Under the pieces are notes generated by a model. It searched no databases and had not been told where the DNA came from. It saw only the letters and a list, made by a program, of their open reading frames with translations. Positions 1-8,418 of a stretch of DNA of 64,000 nt are shown piece after piece (the first letter of the stretch is position 1; every line of letters starts with the position of its first letter). This DNA is from Roseovarius sp. M141 (GTDB lineage Bacteria; Pseudomonadota; Alphaproteobacteria; Rhodobacterales; Rhodobacteraceae). A program made the translations under genes and the position numbers. The stretch spans positions 1,178,001-1,242,000 of the forward strand of contig NZ_VCNH01000008.1 of assembly GCF_024355225.1 (NCBI RefSeq), written 5' to 3'.

Positions 1-73
1 GGCCAAAGGGGGACGCTACGCCCGGATGTGGGCCGCGCAGGGTGCGATTAAAAAATGGTCTGTGGCCAGTTGA
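1..73 (+). CDS. 3' end of an ABC exporter (partial)
   Basis: The first 73 bases read in frame 2 as a short tail, AKGGRYARMWAAQGAIKKW followed by a few residues and TGA at 71-73. The GG-x-YA-x-(M/L)W-x-x-Q pattern is the usual extreme C-terminus of ABC exporters with a fused permease and ATPase, just after the nucleotide-binding domain. The rest lies outside the window. Exporters of this type often sit beside siderophore uptake genes, which fits the following cluster. The identification rests on about 23 codons, so it is tentative. Confidence 0.45.
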   Translation, partial: AKGGRYARMWAAQGAIKKWSVAS

Positions 74-240
74 TCGGCGGCGCGTGGCTGATGGGGTCAT
101 CCATGATGATCACATCAAGCCCAAAGACACGTTGCAGCAACGGGGGCGCCCTCGGCCACGATTTGCCCTCGGCCATGACGACAAGCCTGACTAAGGTCGT
201 GCAGCATCACGACAATCGTCCGACCGCGTGCGCGGTTTTG
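74..240 (-). pseudogene. Remnant of a second FepC-like siderophore ABC ATPase
   Basis: Read on the minus strand, this stretch gives NRARGRTIVVMLHDLSQAC, then GQIVAEGAP, then in another frame LQRVFGLDVIIMDDPISHA. These are the H-loop region and C-terminal domain of FepC/FhuC-type ATPases, in the right order. Several residues between them are missing and the frame changes, so it cannot encode a working protein. The intact ATPase at 3009-3860 has the equivalent segments, but the remnant differs enough to be a separate paralogue rather than a recent copy. Confidence 0.6.
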
Positions 241-665
241 CTAGTTCATCGCCGTCGCGTCATGGACGCGTGGCCAGAACGGGCCCGCGTGGGGCGTTGC
301 TGCCTGGCCGAAGCATGTCAGAGTGATCGATGGCCTTCAAGGTATAATTTAGTATTATAGTCAGGTATTTTCCTGTTCCAATCTGCACCCTAGGGGGGCG
401 ATGCAAAAAAAAGGGTTTCTCGCCTGGGTGTTTCGTCCCCGAGTTTGATGGTGCGATCTTTTCGTTGGAATGAAAGGAAGCATTCTGGGGCAGATACTTC
501 GCGGACGCGCTTCGATCCCTTTAAGGGTGTTTGTCGCGGCGGTCAGACTTCGGGAAGCGCCTCACGACGCCCTCCGGGAGAAGCAATCATCGCCAAACCC
601 GATGGTCCGCGAGCCGCCGTATCTTACACGTGTCGATTCACGGGCCTGTCCATTTTCATAAGATT
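241..665. other. Gene-free stretch left of the TonB receptor gene
   Basis: I find no supportable gene here. Open frames in this stretch are short or are shadows of the receptor gene and show no recognisable motif. It contains an A8 tract near 406-413. It probably holds debris from the loss of the ATPase remnant to its left. Confidence 0.4.
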
Positions 666-671
666 GGGGGG

Positions 672-692
672 GGGGGGCGAAAACGGCCCCCC
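672..692 (-). terminator. Possible hairpin terminator downstream of the TonB receptor gene
   Basis: A G-run at 666-677 faces a C6 run at 687-692 and can form a hairpin about 20 bases after the receptor stop codon. On the minus strand it reads GGGGGG, a short loop containing TTTT, then CCCCCC. There is no T-tract after the stem, so termination is uncertain. The 12-G homopolymer is a likely slippage site. Confidence 0.3.
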
Positions 693-711
693 ATGCGCTA
701 TGTCTACGAGA

Positions 712-2787
712 TCAGAAATTCCCTTGGATACCGATCCCGATCATGCGCGGCGATGTCATGCTGGCTTGTGTGAATGGAACGGTGCCGCGAGCAGCCTGTT
801 TCAACACGGGCGCGCGTTCATCAAAGATGTTGTTGACGAAGCCATAAAACTCAAACCCATCTTTGATTGCATAGCTCATGCGCATGTCCACAAGCGTATA
901 ATCGCCGACCTTGTACGCGGCGCTATTGGCTGTGTCCGAGTAGTATCCGTCAACGAAGCGCACCTGCCCGCCAAGGTTGAAGCGATCTGTGATGTCCCAA
1001 CTGGCGCCAAGCGTCAGTGTCGCACCGGGTGCGCGGGCGAACTCGTTCCCCTCAAAGCTTGTCGCGGCGGGGAAACCCGTAATTTCGGTCGCAAGAAGCC
1101 CAAGGCCCGCGTTCAGCTGCAATGTATTGGTCGCCTGCCAATCCACCGCCATCTCGAGGCCCCAGGCCTCTGCCTCGTCCGCGTTGATGGTGTGAATATA
1201 TGTGGTCCCGCCCACAGTCTGCATGATGTTATACTGGTAGTCTTTGTAACGCGCATAGAACAAGTTGCTGGTCAGCAGCAACCGGTCCTCCAGCAGGCTG
1301 GCCCGGGTGAAAAGTTCGTAGTTCCAGACGGTTTCGTCTTTGTATTCCTCCCAGTCCCGGGAAGAGACGAAATCCAGCGATACACCGCCGGGATTGTATC
1401 CTTTCGACACCAGACCACCCACGGTCCAGTTTGGATTGACCTCATAGGCCAGCGAGATTTTCGGCAGGACCGCGTCGAACGTTTCCCCGTAGTTGAGGTC
1501 GCTGTCGGCAAAGACCGGCGAGACAACGCCGGTGCGGGTGATTTCGTCGCGCTGATAGCGTAATCCGCCTGTCAGGGTCCAGTCCGGGGCAAAGCGCCAG
1601 CTGATTTCCCCGTATATACCGAGGTTTTTCTTAGTGTCGTCAAAGGTGGAAATCCCGCCTTGGTTGAGCCTGTCATCTTGATTGGTGTGGGCGTAATAGA
1701 GCCCGGCAAAGCCGCTTAGCACGTCGTCGGGTGTGCCGAAGGTGAGTGTGGTTTCGTTGCTCCAATTGTCACGCTGGATGTCAGCGTCACCTGCCGCCGC
1801 AACGCCGACGCGGCGATCGATATCAGAGCCCGTCCACTGCAATTTATTGGCCAGCGTCATGCCGCCCATGTTATAGTTCGCGTCCAAAATTACCGTGTCG
1901 GAAACCTGATGCCAGCCGGGCATGAACATCGTGCTCGAATCCAGATCATCATAGGGCGGCGCCGCGCCTTCCGAACTGGGGCTGGTGCTGTCGGTGCGGC
2001 TATAGGTCAGCATAACCTCAAGCCCTGCAATCTCGGACGGTGCCCAGAGCAGTTTGGCGCGGCCATTGATTGTTTCAAAGTTCTGGCCGATTTCGTTCTG
2101 AATGAAGGCCGCACCGTTATAGTTGATGAACGTATCTCGGGCGCTGTAGTCCAATGCGACACGCATCGCGAAATCCTGCCACAGCGGAGTGTTGAGCATC
2201 AGGGACGCGCGGTTTTGGTCGTAGTCGCCAAATTCGAGACGATAGGCGCCTTCGCGTTCGAATATCGGGTCGTTGGTATTCACCACGATGGCGCCGCCAA
2301 TGGCATTGGCGCCCTGCGACGTGGTTTGCGGGCCTCGGAAAACCTCGATGCTTTCGACATCCCAGGCAGAGGTCGCGCCAAAGTAGAAGGCGTTGTAATC
2401 CAGGTACTGGCCGTCAAGGTTGATCGTCGCGCGGGGGACAGTGCCGCCGAAGAAGGCGTTTGCGCCGGTATGCGGCCCCTCGGAGTTGTTGCCCCGAATG
2501 ATCGGTGCACTAACGTTTTCCGGATAAAACACATTGGGCGTGCCCGCGATAACCGCCTGCACGTCGGGATTTCCGGGCGCGTCGTCGTTGATATCCTCCG
2601 CAGTATAAAGCGAGACCGAGGATGCGGTATCCATCAGATCGCGCTCGACCTTTTCGCCTTTCAAGGTCAGCGTGCCCAGATTGTAAGACAGCGCGGTCTG
2701 CTCTTGCGCGAAGGATGGCGTGGCGCAGATGGCGATGGTCAGAAGGCTGGTACCGCGCATCAGGCGCGCGTGTGCGGTGCGGTTCAT
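712..2787 (-). CDS. TonB-dependent siderophore receptor
   Basis: This 691-residue outer-membrane receptor should import a ferric siderophore using TonB energy. Residues 1-27 form a signal peptide (hydrophobic LLTIAICATPSFA, then QEQ). A plug domain follows at about residues 45-160, with the typical SIEVFRGPQ-x-TSQGANAIGGAIV segment. The rest is beta-barrel sequence ending in a C-terminal phenylalanine (GIQGNF), the usual outer-membrane insertion signal. The start at 2787 is chosen because GGGGGA lies 5 bases upstream and the signal peptide begins there; a longer frame reaches 2832. It lies 221 bases downstream of the ATPase gene on the same strand, so the two are probably co-regulated. The siderophore type cannot be read from sequence. 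Confidence 0.9.
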   Translation of the reverse strand: MNRTAHARLMRGTSLLTIAICATPSFAQEQTALSYNLGTLTLKGEKVERDLMDTASSVSLYTAEDINDDAPGNPDVQAVIAGTPNVFYPENVSAPIIRGNNSEGPHTGANAFFGGTVPRATINLDGQYLDYNAFYFGATSAWDVESIEVFRGPQTTSQGANAIGGAIVVNTNDPIFEREGAYRLEFGDYDQNRASLMLNTPLWQDFAMRVALDYSARDTFINYNGAAFIQNEIGQNFETINGRAKLLWAPSEIAGLEVMLTYSRTDSTSPSSEGAAPPYDDLDSSTMFMPGWHQVSDTVILDANYNMGGMTLANKLQWTGSDIDRRVGVAAAGDADIQRDNWSNETTLTFGTPDDVLSGFAGLYYAHTNQDDRLNQGGISTFDDTKKNLGIYGEISWRFAPDWTLTGGLRYQRDEITRTGVVSPVFADSDLNYGETFDAVLPKISLAYEVNPNWTVGGLVSKGYNPGGVSLDFVSSRDWEEYKDETVWNYELFTRASLLEDRLLLTSNLFYARYKDYQYNIMQTVGGTTYIHTINADEAEAWGLEMAVDWQATNTLQLNAGLGLLATEITGFPAATSFEGNEFARAPGATLTLGASWDITDRFNLGGQVRFVDGYYSDTANSAAYKVGDYTLVDMRMSYAIKDGFEFYGFVNNIFDERAPVLKQAARGTVPFTQASMTSPRMIGIGIQGNF

Positions 2788-3008
2788 GGTGTCCCCCAAG
2801 AATTGTGATATTCCTTGGCTGGCGTGGGTCACCCGTTCGCTGGCAGATATATTGGCCCGCTCCTTGCATATCGTCCTGGTTATGTCAATCTGAGAACGGG
2901 GCGCAGAAGCGCTGTTTCGGGCATGTGTGCATTTACGGGCGCGCCATATCAGCGCCTAACACGCGGGCATTTTGCCCCTCCCTCGCATCACGGCTGCCTC
3001 TCTGTCCG

Positions 3009-3860
3009 CTACGTCGCATTCGGGTCGGCTTGGGCCGTATTGGGTGTTTGGTGGGCCTCGAACTTGCCGCGGGGAATCACCATGGGCCGCCCGGTCATCG
3101 GGTCGGGCATCACCAGTGCAGACAGGTCGAACACCTCGCGCATGAGGGTTTCTGACACGATGTCAGACGGCGGGCCTTCGGCGACAACGGCACCATCGCG
3201 CATGGCCACCACATGATCAGCGTAGCGAAAGGCAAGGTTCAACTCGTGCAGCACCACGACAATGGTGCGCCCGCCAGCGTTAAGGCGGGCCAACATCTCA
3301 AGCAGGTCAACCTGGTGAACAATATCAAGAAAGGTCGTTGGTTCGTCCAGCAGCAGGATCGGCGTTTCCTGAGCCAGCGCCATGGCAATCCATACCCGCT
3401 GCCGCTGCCCTCCGGACAGATCTGCAAGGGGGCGTTCGGCTAGGTCCGCCGTGCCGGTGACGGCCAGCGCTTTCGCGACGGCTTCTTGATCTTGGGGGGA
3501 CCATTGCCTCAGAAAGCTTTGATGCGGAAACCGCCCGCGTGCCACCAGATCCGCCACAGTGATTCCATCTGGCGCAATGGGTTGCTGGGGCAGCAATCCC
3601 AACAGTCGCGCCACCTCTCGCGACGGCATCTGGCTTATCGCCTTGCCGTCCAACACCACTTGACCCCGCTCCGGCGAAAGCAGCCTGGCAAGCGCCCGCA
3701 ATAGCGTGGATTTGCCACAGGCGTTGGGGCCGACGATTGCGGTGAAAGCACCGTCAGGCACGGCCAGCGAAAGATCGCGCGAAATCACGCGCGCCTCGTA
3801 TCGCAGGGTCACATTTTCGGCGCGCAAACGGCTGCTCATGGAGGCATCCTGCAAATTCAT
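3009..3860 (-). CDS. Iron-siderophore ABC transporter ATPase (FepC/FhuC-like)
   Basis: This is the cytoplasmic ATPase that powers the FecCD-type permeases encoded at 5788-7811. Motifs from the chosen start: Walker A GPNACGKST at residues 44-52 (the fourth residue is A where G is common), signature LSGGQRQRV, Walker B ILLLDEPT and switch histidine in VLHELN. The C-terminal domain ends with the MPDPMTGRPMVIP segment typical of Fe-siderophore ATPases. Two starts are possible: 3860 (MNLQ, preceded by GAGAG) and 3839 (MSSRL, with AGGA 7 bases upstream). The gene is divergent from the siderophore-interacting protein gene and shares a 144-base upstream region with it. No clear Fur or RirA box was seen there. 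Confidence 0.88.
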   Translation of the reverse strand: MNLQDASMSSRLRAENVTLRYEARVISRDLSLAVPDGAFTAIVGPNACGKSTLLRALARLLSPERGQVVLDGKAISQMPSREVARLLGLLPQQPIAPDGITVADLVARGRFPHQSFLRQWSPQDQEAVAKALAVTGTADLAERPLADLSGGQRQRVWIAMALAQETPILLLDEPTTFLDIVHQVDLLEMLARLNAGGRTIVVVLHELNLAFRYADHVVAMRDGAVVAEGPPSDIVSETLMREVFDLSALVMPDPMTGRPMVIPRGKFEAHQTPNTAQADPNAT

Positions 3861-4004
3861 GACAATTTCTCTCGTGTATTGCATCGCGCACCGCGCTCTG
3901 CAATATGGTCGGAGCCACTCTGGAAGCTGCGCCACGCACCGCTGACACGGAGCCAGCCGACAATTTCCCAAACCGACCGGGGCAACCCGGCTGAGAAGGC
4001 TAGC

Positions 4005-4865
4005 ATGACCCAAGAAGCAAACCGTGTTGAAGACCCATCCGGCATCCTCAACGAAGATGACCACCAGCGCGATATGACGCAGGTACAGATGGAGGTACAC
4101 AAGCTTGCCCGGCCTTCCCCGTCAATTACGCGGCTAACCGGGCGGCTTATCGATTCCGACCCGGAACAATGGACGAAACCCAACCTGGCGTTGCGGATCG
4201 AGGTTGAAAGCCCCGAGGCTGCGCGCCCGATTACGCGGGTTTACACGGTCCGAAGCTTCGACGCTGCGCGCAAACTGGTGGAAATCGACTTTGTCATGCA
4301 TGAAGATGACAGCCCTGCGATGCGTTGGCTGGAAAACACACGCGTCGGTGATCGGGCCTGGTTGACGGGGCCGCGACCGCATTTTGTTCCGCCTTTCACC
4401 GACGGCAAGCGCGCCGCGCTCTTTGCGGATGACACCGCTATTCCCGCTATTCATGCGATCTTGTCTTCTTGGCCTGATGGGATTGCCGGCGCTGTCTGGG
4501 TGGACACGGATGATGAGGCCGCGTTCGACAGCCTGCCCAAGGTCAGTGGCGTTGATATGACCTTGTTACGCCGCACCAAAGAGGAACCGGCTGGCACCAC
4601 CCGTCGCCTTTTCAAGGCGGCCAGGGCGCTGGAGGATCCGCAGGAATGGACGATCTGGGCAGCGGGTGAGCGCACGGAAATGCGCGATCTGCGCAAGCAT
4701 TTTCGCGGTCTGAAGATTGCGCGCGACGCGCTGCAGGTCGTTGGCTACTGGAAGTATGGCGCGTCCAGCTCGGAGCTCGACCGGGAGCGTCTTGCCAATT
4801 ACGAAAAGGGGCGTGCACAGGGGCTGCGCTTGGAGCAAATTATGGACAGCGAAGAAGCGGTATGA
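4005..4865 (+). CDS. Siderophore-interacting protein (FAD-dependent ferric-siderophore reductase family)
   Basis: This 286-residue cytoplasmic protein belongs to the SIP/ViuB family, which reduces ferric siderophores to release iron. The FAD-binding half has RVYTVRSFD at residues 78-86 (family pattern R-x-Y-T-x-R), the HEDDSPAMRW segment and LTGPR. The C-terminal half has the SIP NAD(P)H-side signatures WAAGE and GYWKYG. The start at 4005 is supported by GAGAAGG 5 bases upstream; an upstream in-frame start at 3879 would run into the promoter region. It heads a plus-strand operon and its stop overlaps the next start by ATGA. Reduction of imported Fe(III)-siderophore in the cytoplasm is inferred from family and context. 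Confidence 0.86.
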   Translation: MTQEANRVEDPSGILNEDDHQRDMTQVQMEVHKLARPSPSITRLTGRLIDSDPEQWTKPNLALRIEVESPEAARPITRVYTVRSFDAARKLVEIDFVMHEDDSPAMRWLENTRVGDRAWLTGPRPHFVPPFTDGKRAALFADDTAIPAIHAILSSWPDGIAGAVWVDTDDEAAFDSLPKVSGVDMTLLRRTKEEPAGTTRRLFKAARALEDPQEWTIWAAGERTEMRDLRKHFRGLKIARDALQVVGYWKYGASSSELDRERLANYEKGRAQGLRLEQIMDSEEAV

Positions 4866-5791
4866 AACTCCTTTTGCCATTGCTCCTTCTCGCGACCCCG
4901 CTGGTGGCAGAAGAAAGCTGGCCTCGCCAGATTGATCACGCCACCGGCACGCTGACTCTCGATGCGCCGCCGCAGCGGATCGTGTCAACGTCGCCCAGCC
5001 TCACCGGCACGTTGCTGGCCATCGACGCGCCGCTATTGGCGACCGCCTCGGCGGTCGCAGGGCAATTGTCAGATGACTCCGGCTTCTTCAATCAATGGGC
5101 CGAAACAGCGCATGAACGCGGAGTCGAGCCACTCTATCGTGATTTCAACTTTGATATCGAGGCATTGATGATTGCCGACCCGGATCTGGTTGTGGTGTCC
5201 GAGACCGGCGGGGATAGCGTGCTACCCTTCGTCGGTGAAATAGAAGCTTTGGGCTATCCGGTCATCACCTTGAACTACGGGGTAAACTCGTGGGAGCAGA
5301 TCGCGGCAAAACTGGGCCGCGCCACCGGCCATGAGGCACAAGCCGAAAAGATCACGCAGGACTTCAGGCTGGCGGCTCATGCCACAGCAGATAAAATTCG
5401 GCATCCCGAAGGCAGCGTAAGCATCGTCTCCTATAATTTTTTCGGATCTTATGGGGTCAGCAAACCCATTAGTGCCCATGCGCGGGTGTTGGCCGAGATG
5501 GGTTTCACCGTCACCGGCATCCCTGCCGAGCTAGCAGGCGCGGTGCAACAATCCCGCGAATTTGACTTCATCTCGCACGAAAACCTGCCTGCGGCGATCA
5601 CTGGTGACAGCGTATTTCTACTGGCCGCCGACGACGAAGACGTCGCAACTTTCATGGCTGACCCGGTTTTGGCAAATGTGTCGGCCGTGCGGGAAGGTCG
5701 GGTTTACGTGCTGGGGCCAACGTCGTTCCGGATTGACTACTATTCCGGACTCGCGATGATTGACACCGTCGCTGCGCAACTTGCCAAATGA
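4862..5791 (+). CDS. Iron-siderophore ABC transporter substrate-binding protein (FepB-like)
   Basis: This 309-residue periplasmic binding protein captures the ferric siderophore after the TonB receptor. It starts with a signal peptide (MKLLLPLLLLATPLVA, then EE). The RIVSTSPSLTGTLLAI segment and DPDLVVVSE are typical of TroA-fold FepB/FecB proteins, with two lobes joined by a long helix. It overlaps the siderophore-interacting gene by 4 bases and the first permease gene by 4 bases, which points to translational coupling. Confidence 0.87.
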   Translation: MKLLLPLLLLATPLVAEESWPRQIDHATGTLTLDAPPQRIVSTSPSLTGTLLAIDAPLLATASAVAGQLSDDSGFFNQWAETAHERGVEPLYRDFNFDIEALMIADPDLVVVSETGGDSVLPFVGEIEALGYPVITLNYGVNSWEQIAAKLGRATGHEAQAEKITQDFRLAAHATADKIRHPEGSVSIVSYNFFGSYGVSKPISAHARVLAEMGFTVTGIPAELAGAVQQSREFDFISHENLPAAITGDSVFLLAADDEDVATFMADPVLANVSAVREGRVYVLGPTSFRIDYYSGLAMIDTVAAQLAK

Positions 5792-6786
5792 GTCCGACGC
5801 GGCGCATCACCCTTGCTGCGCTGCCAGTGCTCGCAATACTGCTCATGGCGAGCCTCGCAATCGGCTCGCGCCCTGTACCGCTTGCTGAGGTAATTCGCGC
5901 ATTCACCGCCTATGACGGGTTCAACGATCTGCATCTCGTCGTGCGGGAATTACGCCTTCCACGCACGTTGCTTGCTGTTGCTGCGGGTGCGTCACTGGGG
6001 CTTGCCGGTGCGCTGATGCAAGCTGTGACACGCAACCCGCTTGCCGAACCGGGCTTGCTGGGGGTCAACTCGGGCGCTGCGCTGGCAGTGGTGATCGGCG
6101 CCATGGCCTTTAACCTGACGGGGATCACGCAATATATCTGGTTCGGCATCCTCGGTGCAGGGCTGGCGGGGGTGGCCGTTTTTGTGCTTGGTCGGGCGCA
6201 TGAAAGCGGCACCGACCCTGTACGCCTGGTGCTCGCCGGGGCAGGGCTTTCGGTGGCGCTTGGCGCAGCGTCCGGCCTGCTGATTCTGAATTCCGGCTTG
6301 GGAGTGCTGGACATTTTTCGCAACTGGGGCGCTGGAGCGCTTGAGGGGCGCGGCATGGAGGTCAGCCTGATCATGCTCGTTGTGTTGCTGGTCGGGGGGG
6401 GGCTTGCCGCAATGCTGGCCCCCGCGCTGGATGCGTTGGCTTTGGGGCAGGATCTTGGCCGTGTGCTGGGCCTTAGTCCGCGCCGCATATGGGCGCTGGC
6501 GTGTTTTGCAGTGATGGTCCTTGCGGGAGGGGCCACGGCGGCAGCGGGGCCAATCGCCTTTATCGGGCTGGTGGCGCCGCATGCCGCGCGCGCCTTTGTC
6601 GGTCCCGGAAGCGTTCGGGCACTGCCACTTGCCGGGCTGATCGGTGCCCTGCTTCTTTTGTTGTCAGATATACTTGCCCGCGTGGTGGTAGCGCCTAGCG
6701 AAGTCGCTGCGGGCATTGTCGCCGCGCTTCTGGGGGGGCCGTTCTTCATCCACGTCGTGCGACGTTTCCGTTTGGCGCGCGTATGA
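5788..6786 (+). CDS. FecCD-family siderophore permease, first subunit (FepD-like)
   Basis: This 332-residue inner-membrane protein has about nine to ten hydrophobic segments. Family landmarks are LRLPRTLLAVAAGASLGLAG, MQAVTRNPLAEPGLLGV, and GPIAFIGLVAPHAAR near the C-terminus, the coupling region that contacts the ATPase. It overlaps both neighbours by ATGA and should pair with the next gene as a heterodimer. An 8-G run occurs inside the gene around 6396-6403. Confidence 0.9.
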   Translation: MSPTRRITLAALPVLAILLMASLAIGSRPVPLAEVIRAFTAYDGFNDLHLVVRELRLPRTLLAVAAGASLGLAGALMQAVTRNPLAEPGLLGVNSGAALAVVIGAMAFNLTGITQYIWFGILGAGLAGVAVFVLGRAHESGTDPVRLVLAGAGLSVALGAASGLLILNSGLGVLDIFRNWGAGALEGRGMEVSLIMLVVLLVGGGLAAMLAPALDALALGQDLGRVLGLSPRRIWALACFAVMVLAGGATAAAGPIAFIGLVAPHAARAFVGPGSVRALPLAGLIGALLLLLSDILARVVVAPSEVAAGIVAALLGGPFFIHVVRRFRLARV

Positions 6787-7811
6787 AACTGAAAGGGCGG
6801 TCCCTGTTCCGCGTCGGCCGTATCAGCATGTTGTGGCGGCCAAGGTCACTCGCCGCCGGGTGTGCACTGCTGGCTGCGGCCTTGGGGCTGGCGCTATTGC
6901 TACTGGCGACCGGAAAATTGCCGCTGACATTCGGACAGATCATCGTGGCGCTGACCGGCGAAAGTGACCCGATGGCCACACGCATCCTGACACGCGTGCG
7001 CCTACCCCGCGTTTTGACAGCGGCAGGTGTGGGGGCTGCGCTTGGAATTGCGGGGGCCGTGTTCCAATCGCTGTCGCGCAATCCGCTGGGGTCACCGGAC
7101 GTCATCGGCTTTACCACTGGCGCCGCAACGGGGGCGGTGATGCAGATCGTCCTCGGCAGTCTTGATCCACTACGCACCGCTGCTGCCGCCGTCGGTTCGG
7201 GAATGCTGACGGCGCTTGTCGTGCTGCTATTGGCCCGACGCGGGTCAAGCGGTGGCGGCTACCGCCTGGTTCTCGTCGGCATTGGCGCGGGGGCGTTTTT
7301 GGCAGGGGCAAACACATTGCTGCTAACCATGGGTCAGATCGACATTGTGATGGCGGCACAGGTCTGGCTGGCCGGCTCGCTTAACGCCCGCAACTGGGCA
7401 CACGTCACCACGGTCGCCGTGGGGTTGGCGCTTTTTGCACCGCCGGTCTGGGGGATGGCCCGGCGGCTGGCGGTCCTGGAAATGGGCGAAGACATGGCCC
7501 GTCAGCTTGGCATTCCGATCGCCCGGACGCGCGTGGTGCTGGTGCTCGTGGCGGTCGGGTTGAGTTCGATCGGTACAGCCGCGACAGGACCCATCGCATT
7601 TATCGCCCTCGCCGCTCCACAGATTGCGCGCCGGTTGACAGCATCGCCCGAGGTTCCATTGATTTCGGCTGCGACCACCGGCGCCGCCCTTTTGATGGCT
7701 GCAGATTTGCTAAGCCAGGCAGTGCCCTTCGGGCTTGTCTTGCCAGTGGGACTGACAACGGGGTTTCTTGGGGGGCTGTACCTGCTTGCCGTGATGACCC
7801 GGCAGCGCTAA
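6783..7811 (+). CDS. FecCD-family siderophore permease, second subunit (FepG-like)
   Basis: This 342-residue membrane protein is the partner of the preceding permease. It has the family segments RVRLPRVLTAAGVGAALGIAG, QSLSRNPLGSPDVIGF and GPIAFIALAAPQIARRL. It is the last gene of the plus-strand siderophore operon; the DNA after its stop is gene-free. The set is complete for import (receptor, binding protein, two permeases, ATPase), although the ATPase is transcribed divergently. Confidence 0.9.
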   Translation: MKLKGRSLFRVGRISMLWRPRSLAAGCALLAAALGLALLLLATGKLPLTFGQIIVALTGESDPMATRILTRVRLPRVLTAAGVGAALGIAGAVFQSLSRNPLGSPDVIGFTTGAATGAVMQIVLGSLDPLRTAAAAVGSGMLTALVVLLLARRGSSGGGYRLVLVGIGAGAFLAGANTLLLTMGQIDIVMAAQVWLAGSLNARNWAHVTTVAVGLALFAPPVWGMARRLAVLEMGEDMARQLGIPIARTRVVLVLVAVGLSSIGTAATGPIAFIALAAPQIARRLTASPEVPLISAATTGAALLMAADLLSQAVPFGLVLPVGLTTGFLGGLYLLAVMTRQR

Positions 7812-7983
7812 CCCGGCCCCGCCCCGATGCGCCGCTGCACTGCCGTGGATCATTTGCCGCCACGTAGGGACGGGGCTCTGTTACCCTTAACCGGGCATCA
7901 TGCCGACGCGCATTGGGGGCTGTTGCCCGGGTCGGTCTTGGACTGCGCGATAAAAGGTGGACGCCGGGTTCGCCTGCATGATT

Positions 7984-8133
7984 TCATACGCGATCTGGCC
8001 CGGCGCCTTTTGGGGCCGCTGGGTCTGCGGCATCCGCCATAGACAGAAGAGCATCAAGCATACCGTGGGCGTCAAAGGCTGAAGCAAAACTTGCAGTGTT
8101 TCTACCCGGCGTCGTGATCACGACCTCGTCGAA
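7984..8133 (-). pseudogene. Unidentified coding remnant
   Basis: The minus strand stays open for 49 codons with protein-like composition, beginning FDEVVITTPGRNTASF and ending at TGA. No start codon or ribosome site fits and I do not recognise the family. It is probably the 3' end of a gene truncated by the rearrangement that brought in the IS6-type sequence. Confidence 0.3.
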
Positions 8134-8159
8134 CGGTCACTTGCCATTATACTGGCCCG

Positions 8160-8352
8160 CGATCTGCAGCGGATATCGGCTGTGTACCCATGACCGAATT
8201 TCTTAACCCACAGCCGGACCGTCCGGGCGATCACATCCGGCGGGAAACGATGACGGCGACAAAGGAACGAGCGGCTGGATGTGATCCTGTAGGCCAATCG
8301 CATATCATCAGGGGCCGTGCATTACCTTTACGGGCCTCAACGCAGCAGAACC
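8160..8352 (-). mobile_element. IS6-family remnant (left copy)
   Basis: On the minus strand, 8169-8267 encodes RRHRFPPDVIARTVRLWVKK, which joins two pieces of an IS6-type transposase: the HRFPPDVI start of the N-terminal helix-turn-helix and the later VRLWVKKFG segment. About 30 residues are missing between them. GGTTCTGCTGCG, read leftward from 8352 to 8341, resembles the IS6 terminal repeat and lies where the left end upstream of the transposase start should be. The element is far too short to be active. Confidence 0.5.
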
Positions 8353-8382
8353 GACTGACAGGCCCTAATTATTTGAGGCCCG
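8331..8382. repeat. 10-base perfect inverted repeat downstream of the pchP homologue
   Basis: CGGGCCTCAA at 8331-8340 is perfectly inverted as TTGAGGCCCG at 8373-8382, with a 32-base spacer. It lies 36 bases beyond the stop of the phosphatase gene, so it could be a transcript-end hairpin, though no T-tract follows. The spacer contains the IS6-type terminal sequence. Confidence 0.5.
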
Positions 8383-8418
8383 GTCAGGCGGCGTTGCCGT
8401 CATCTCCGCTTCAATTCG

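Larger units (their letters stand above)
7812..8418. other. Gene-poor junction with decayed fragments
   Basis: This 607-base stretch between the siderophore operon and the choline module holds no intact gene. It contains an unidentified minus-strand coding remnant (7984-8133), an IS6-type transposase remnant with one terminal repeat (8160-8352) and a 10-base inverted repeat (8331-8382). It looks like a recombination junction. Confidence 0.6.

Noticed and set aside
3861..4004. Fur or RirA operator in the siderophore divergent promoter
   Set aside because: No clear palindromic iron box could be read in the 144 bases, although iron control is likely.
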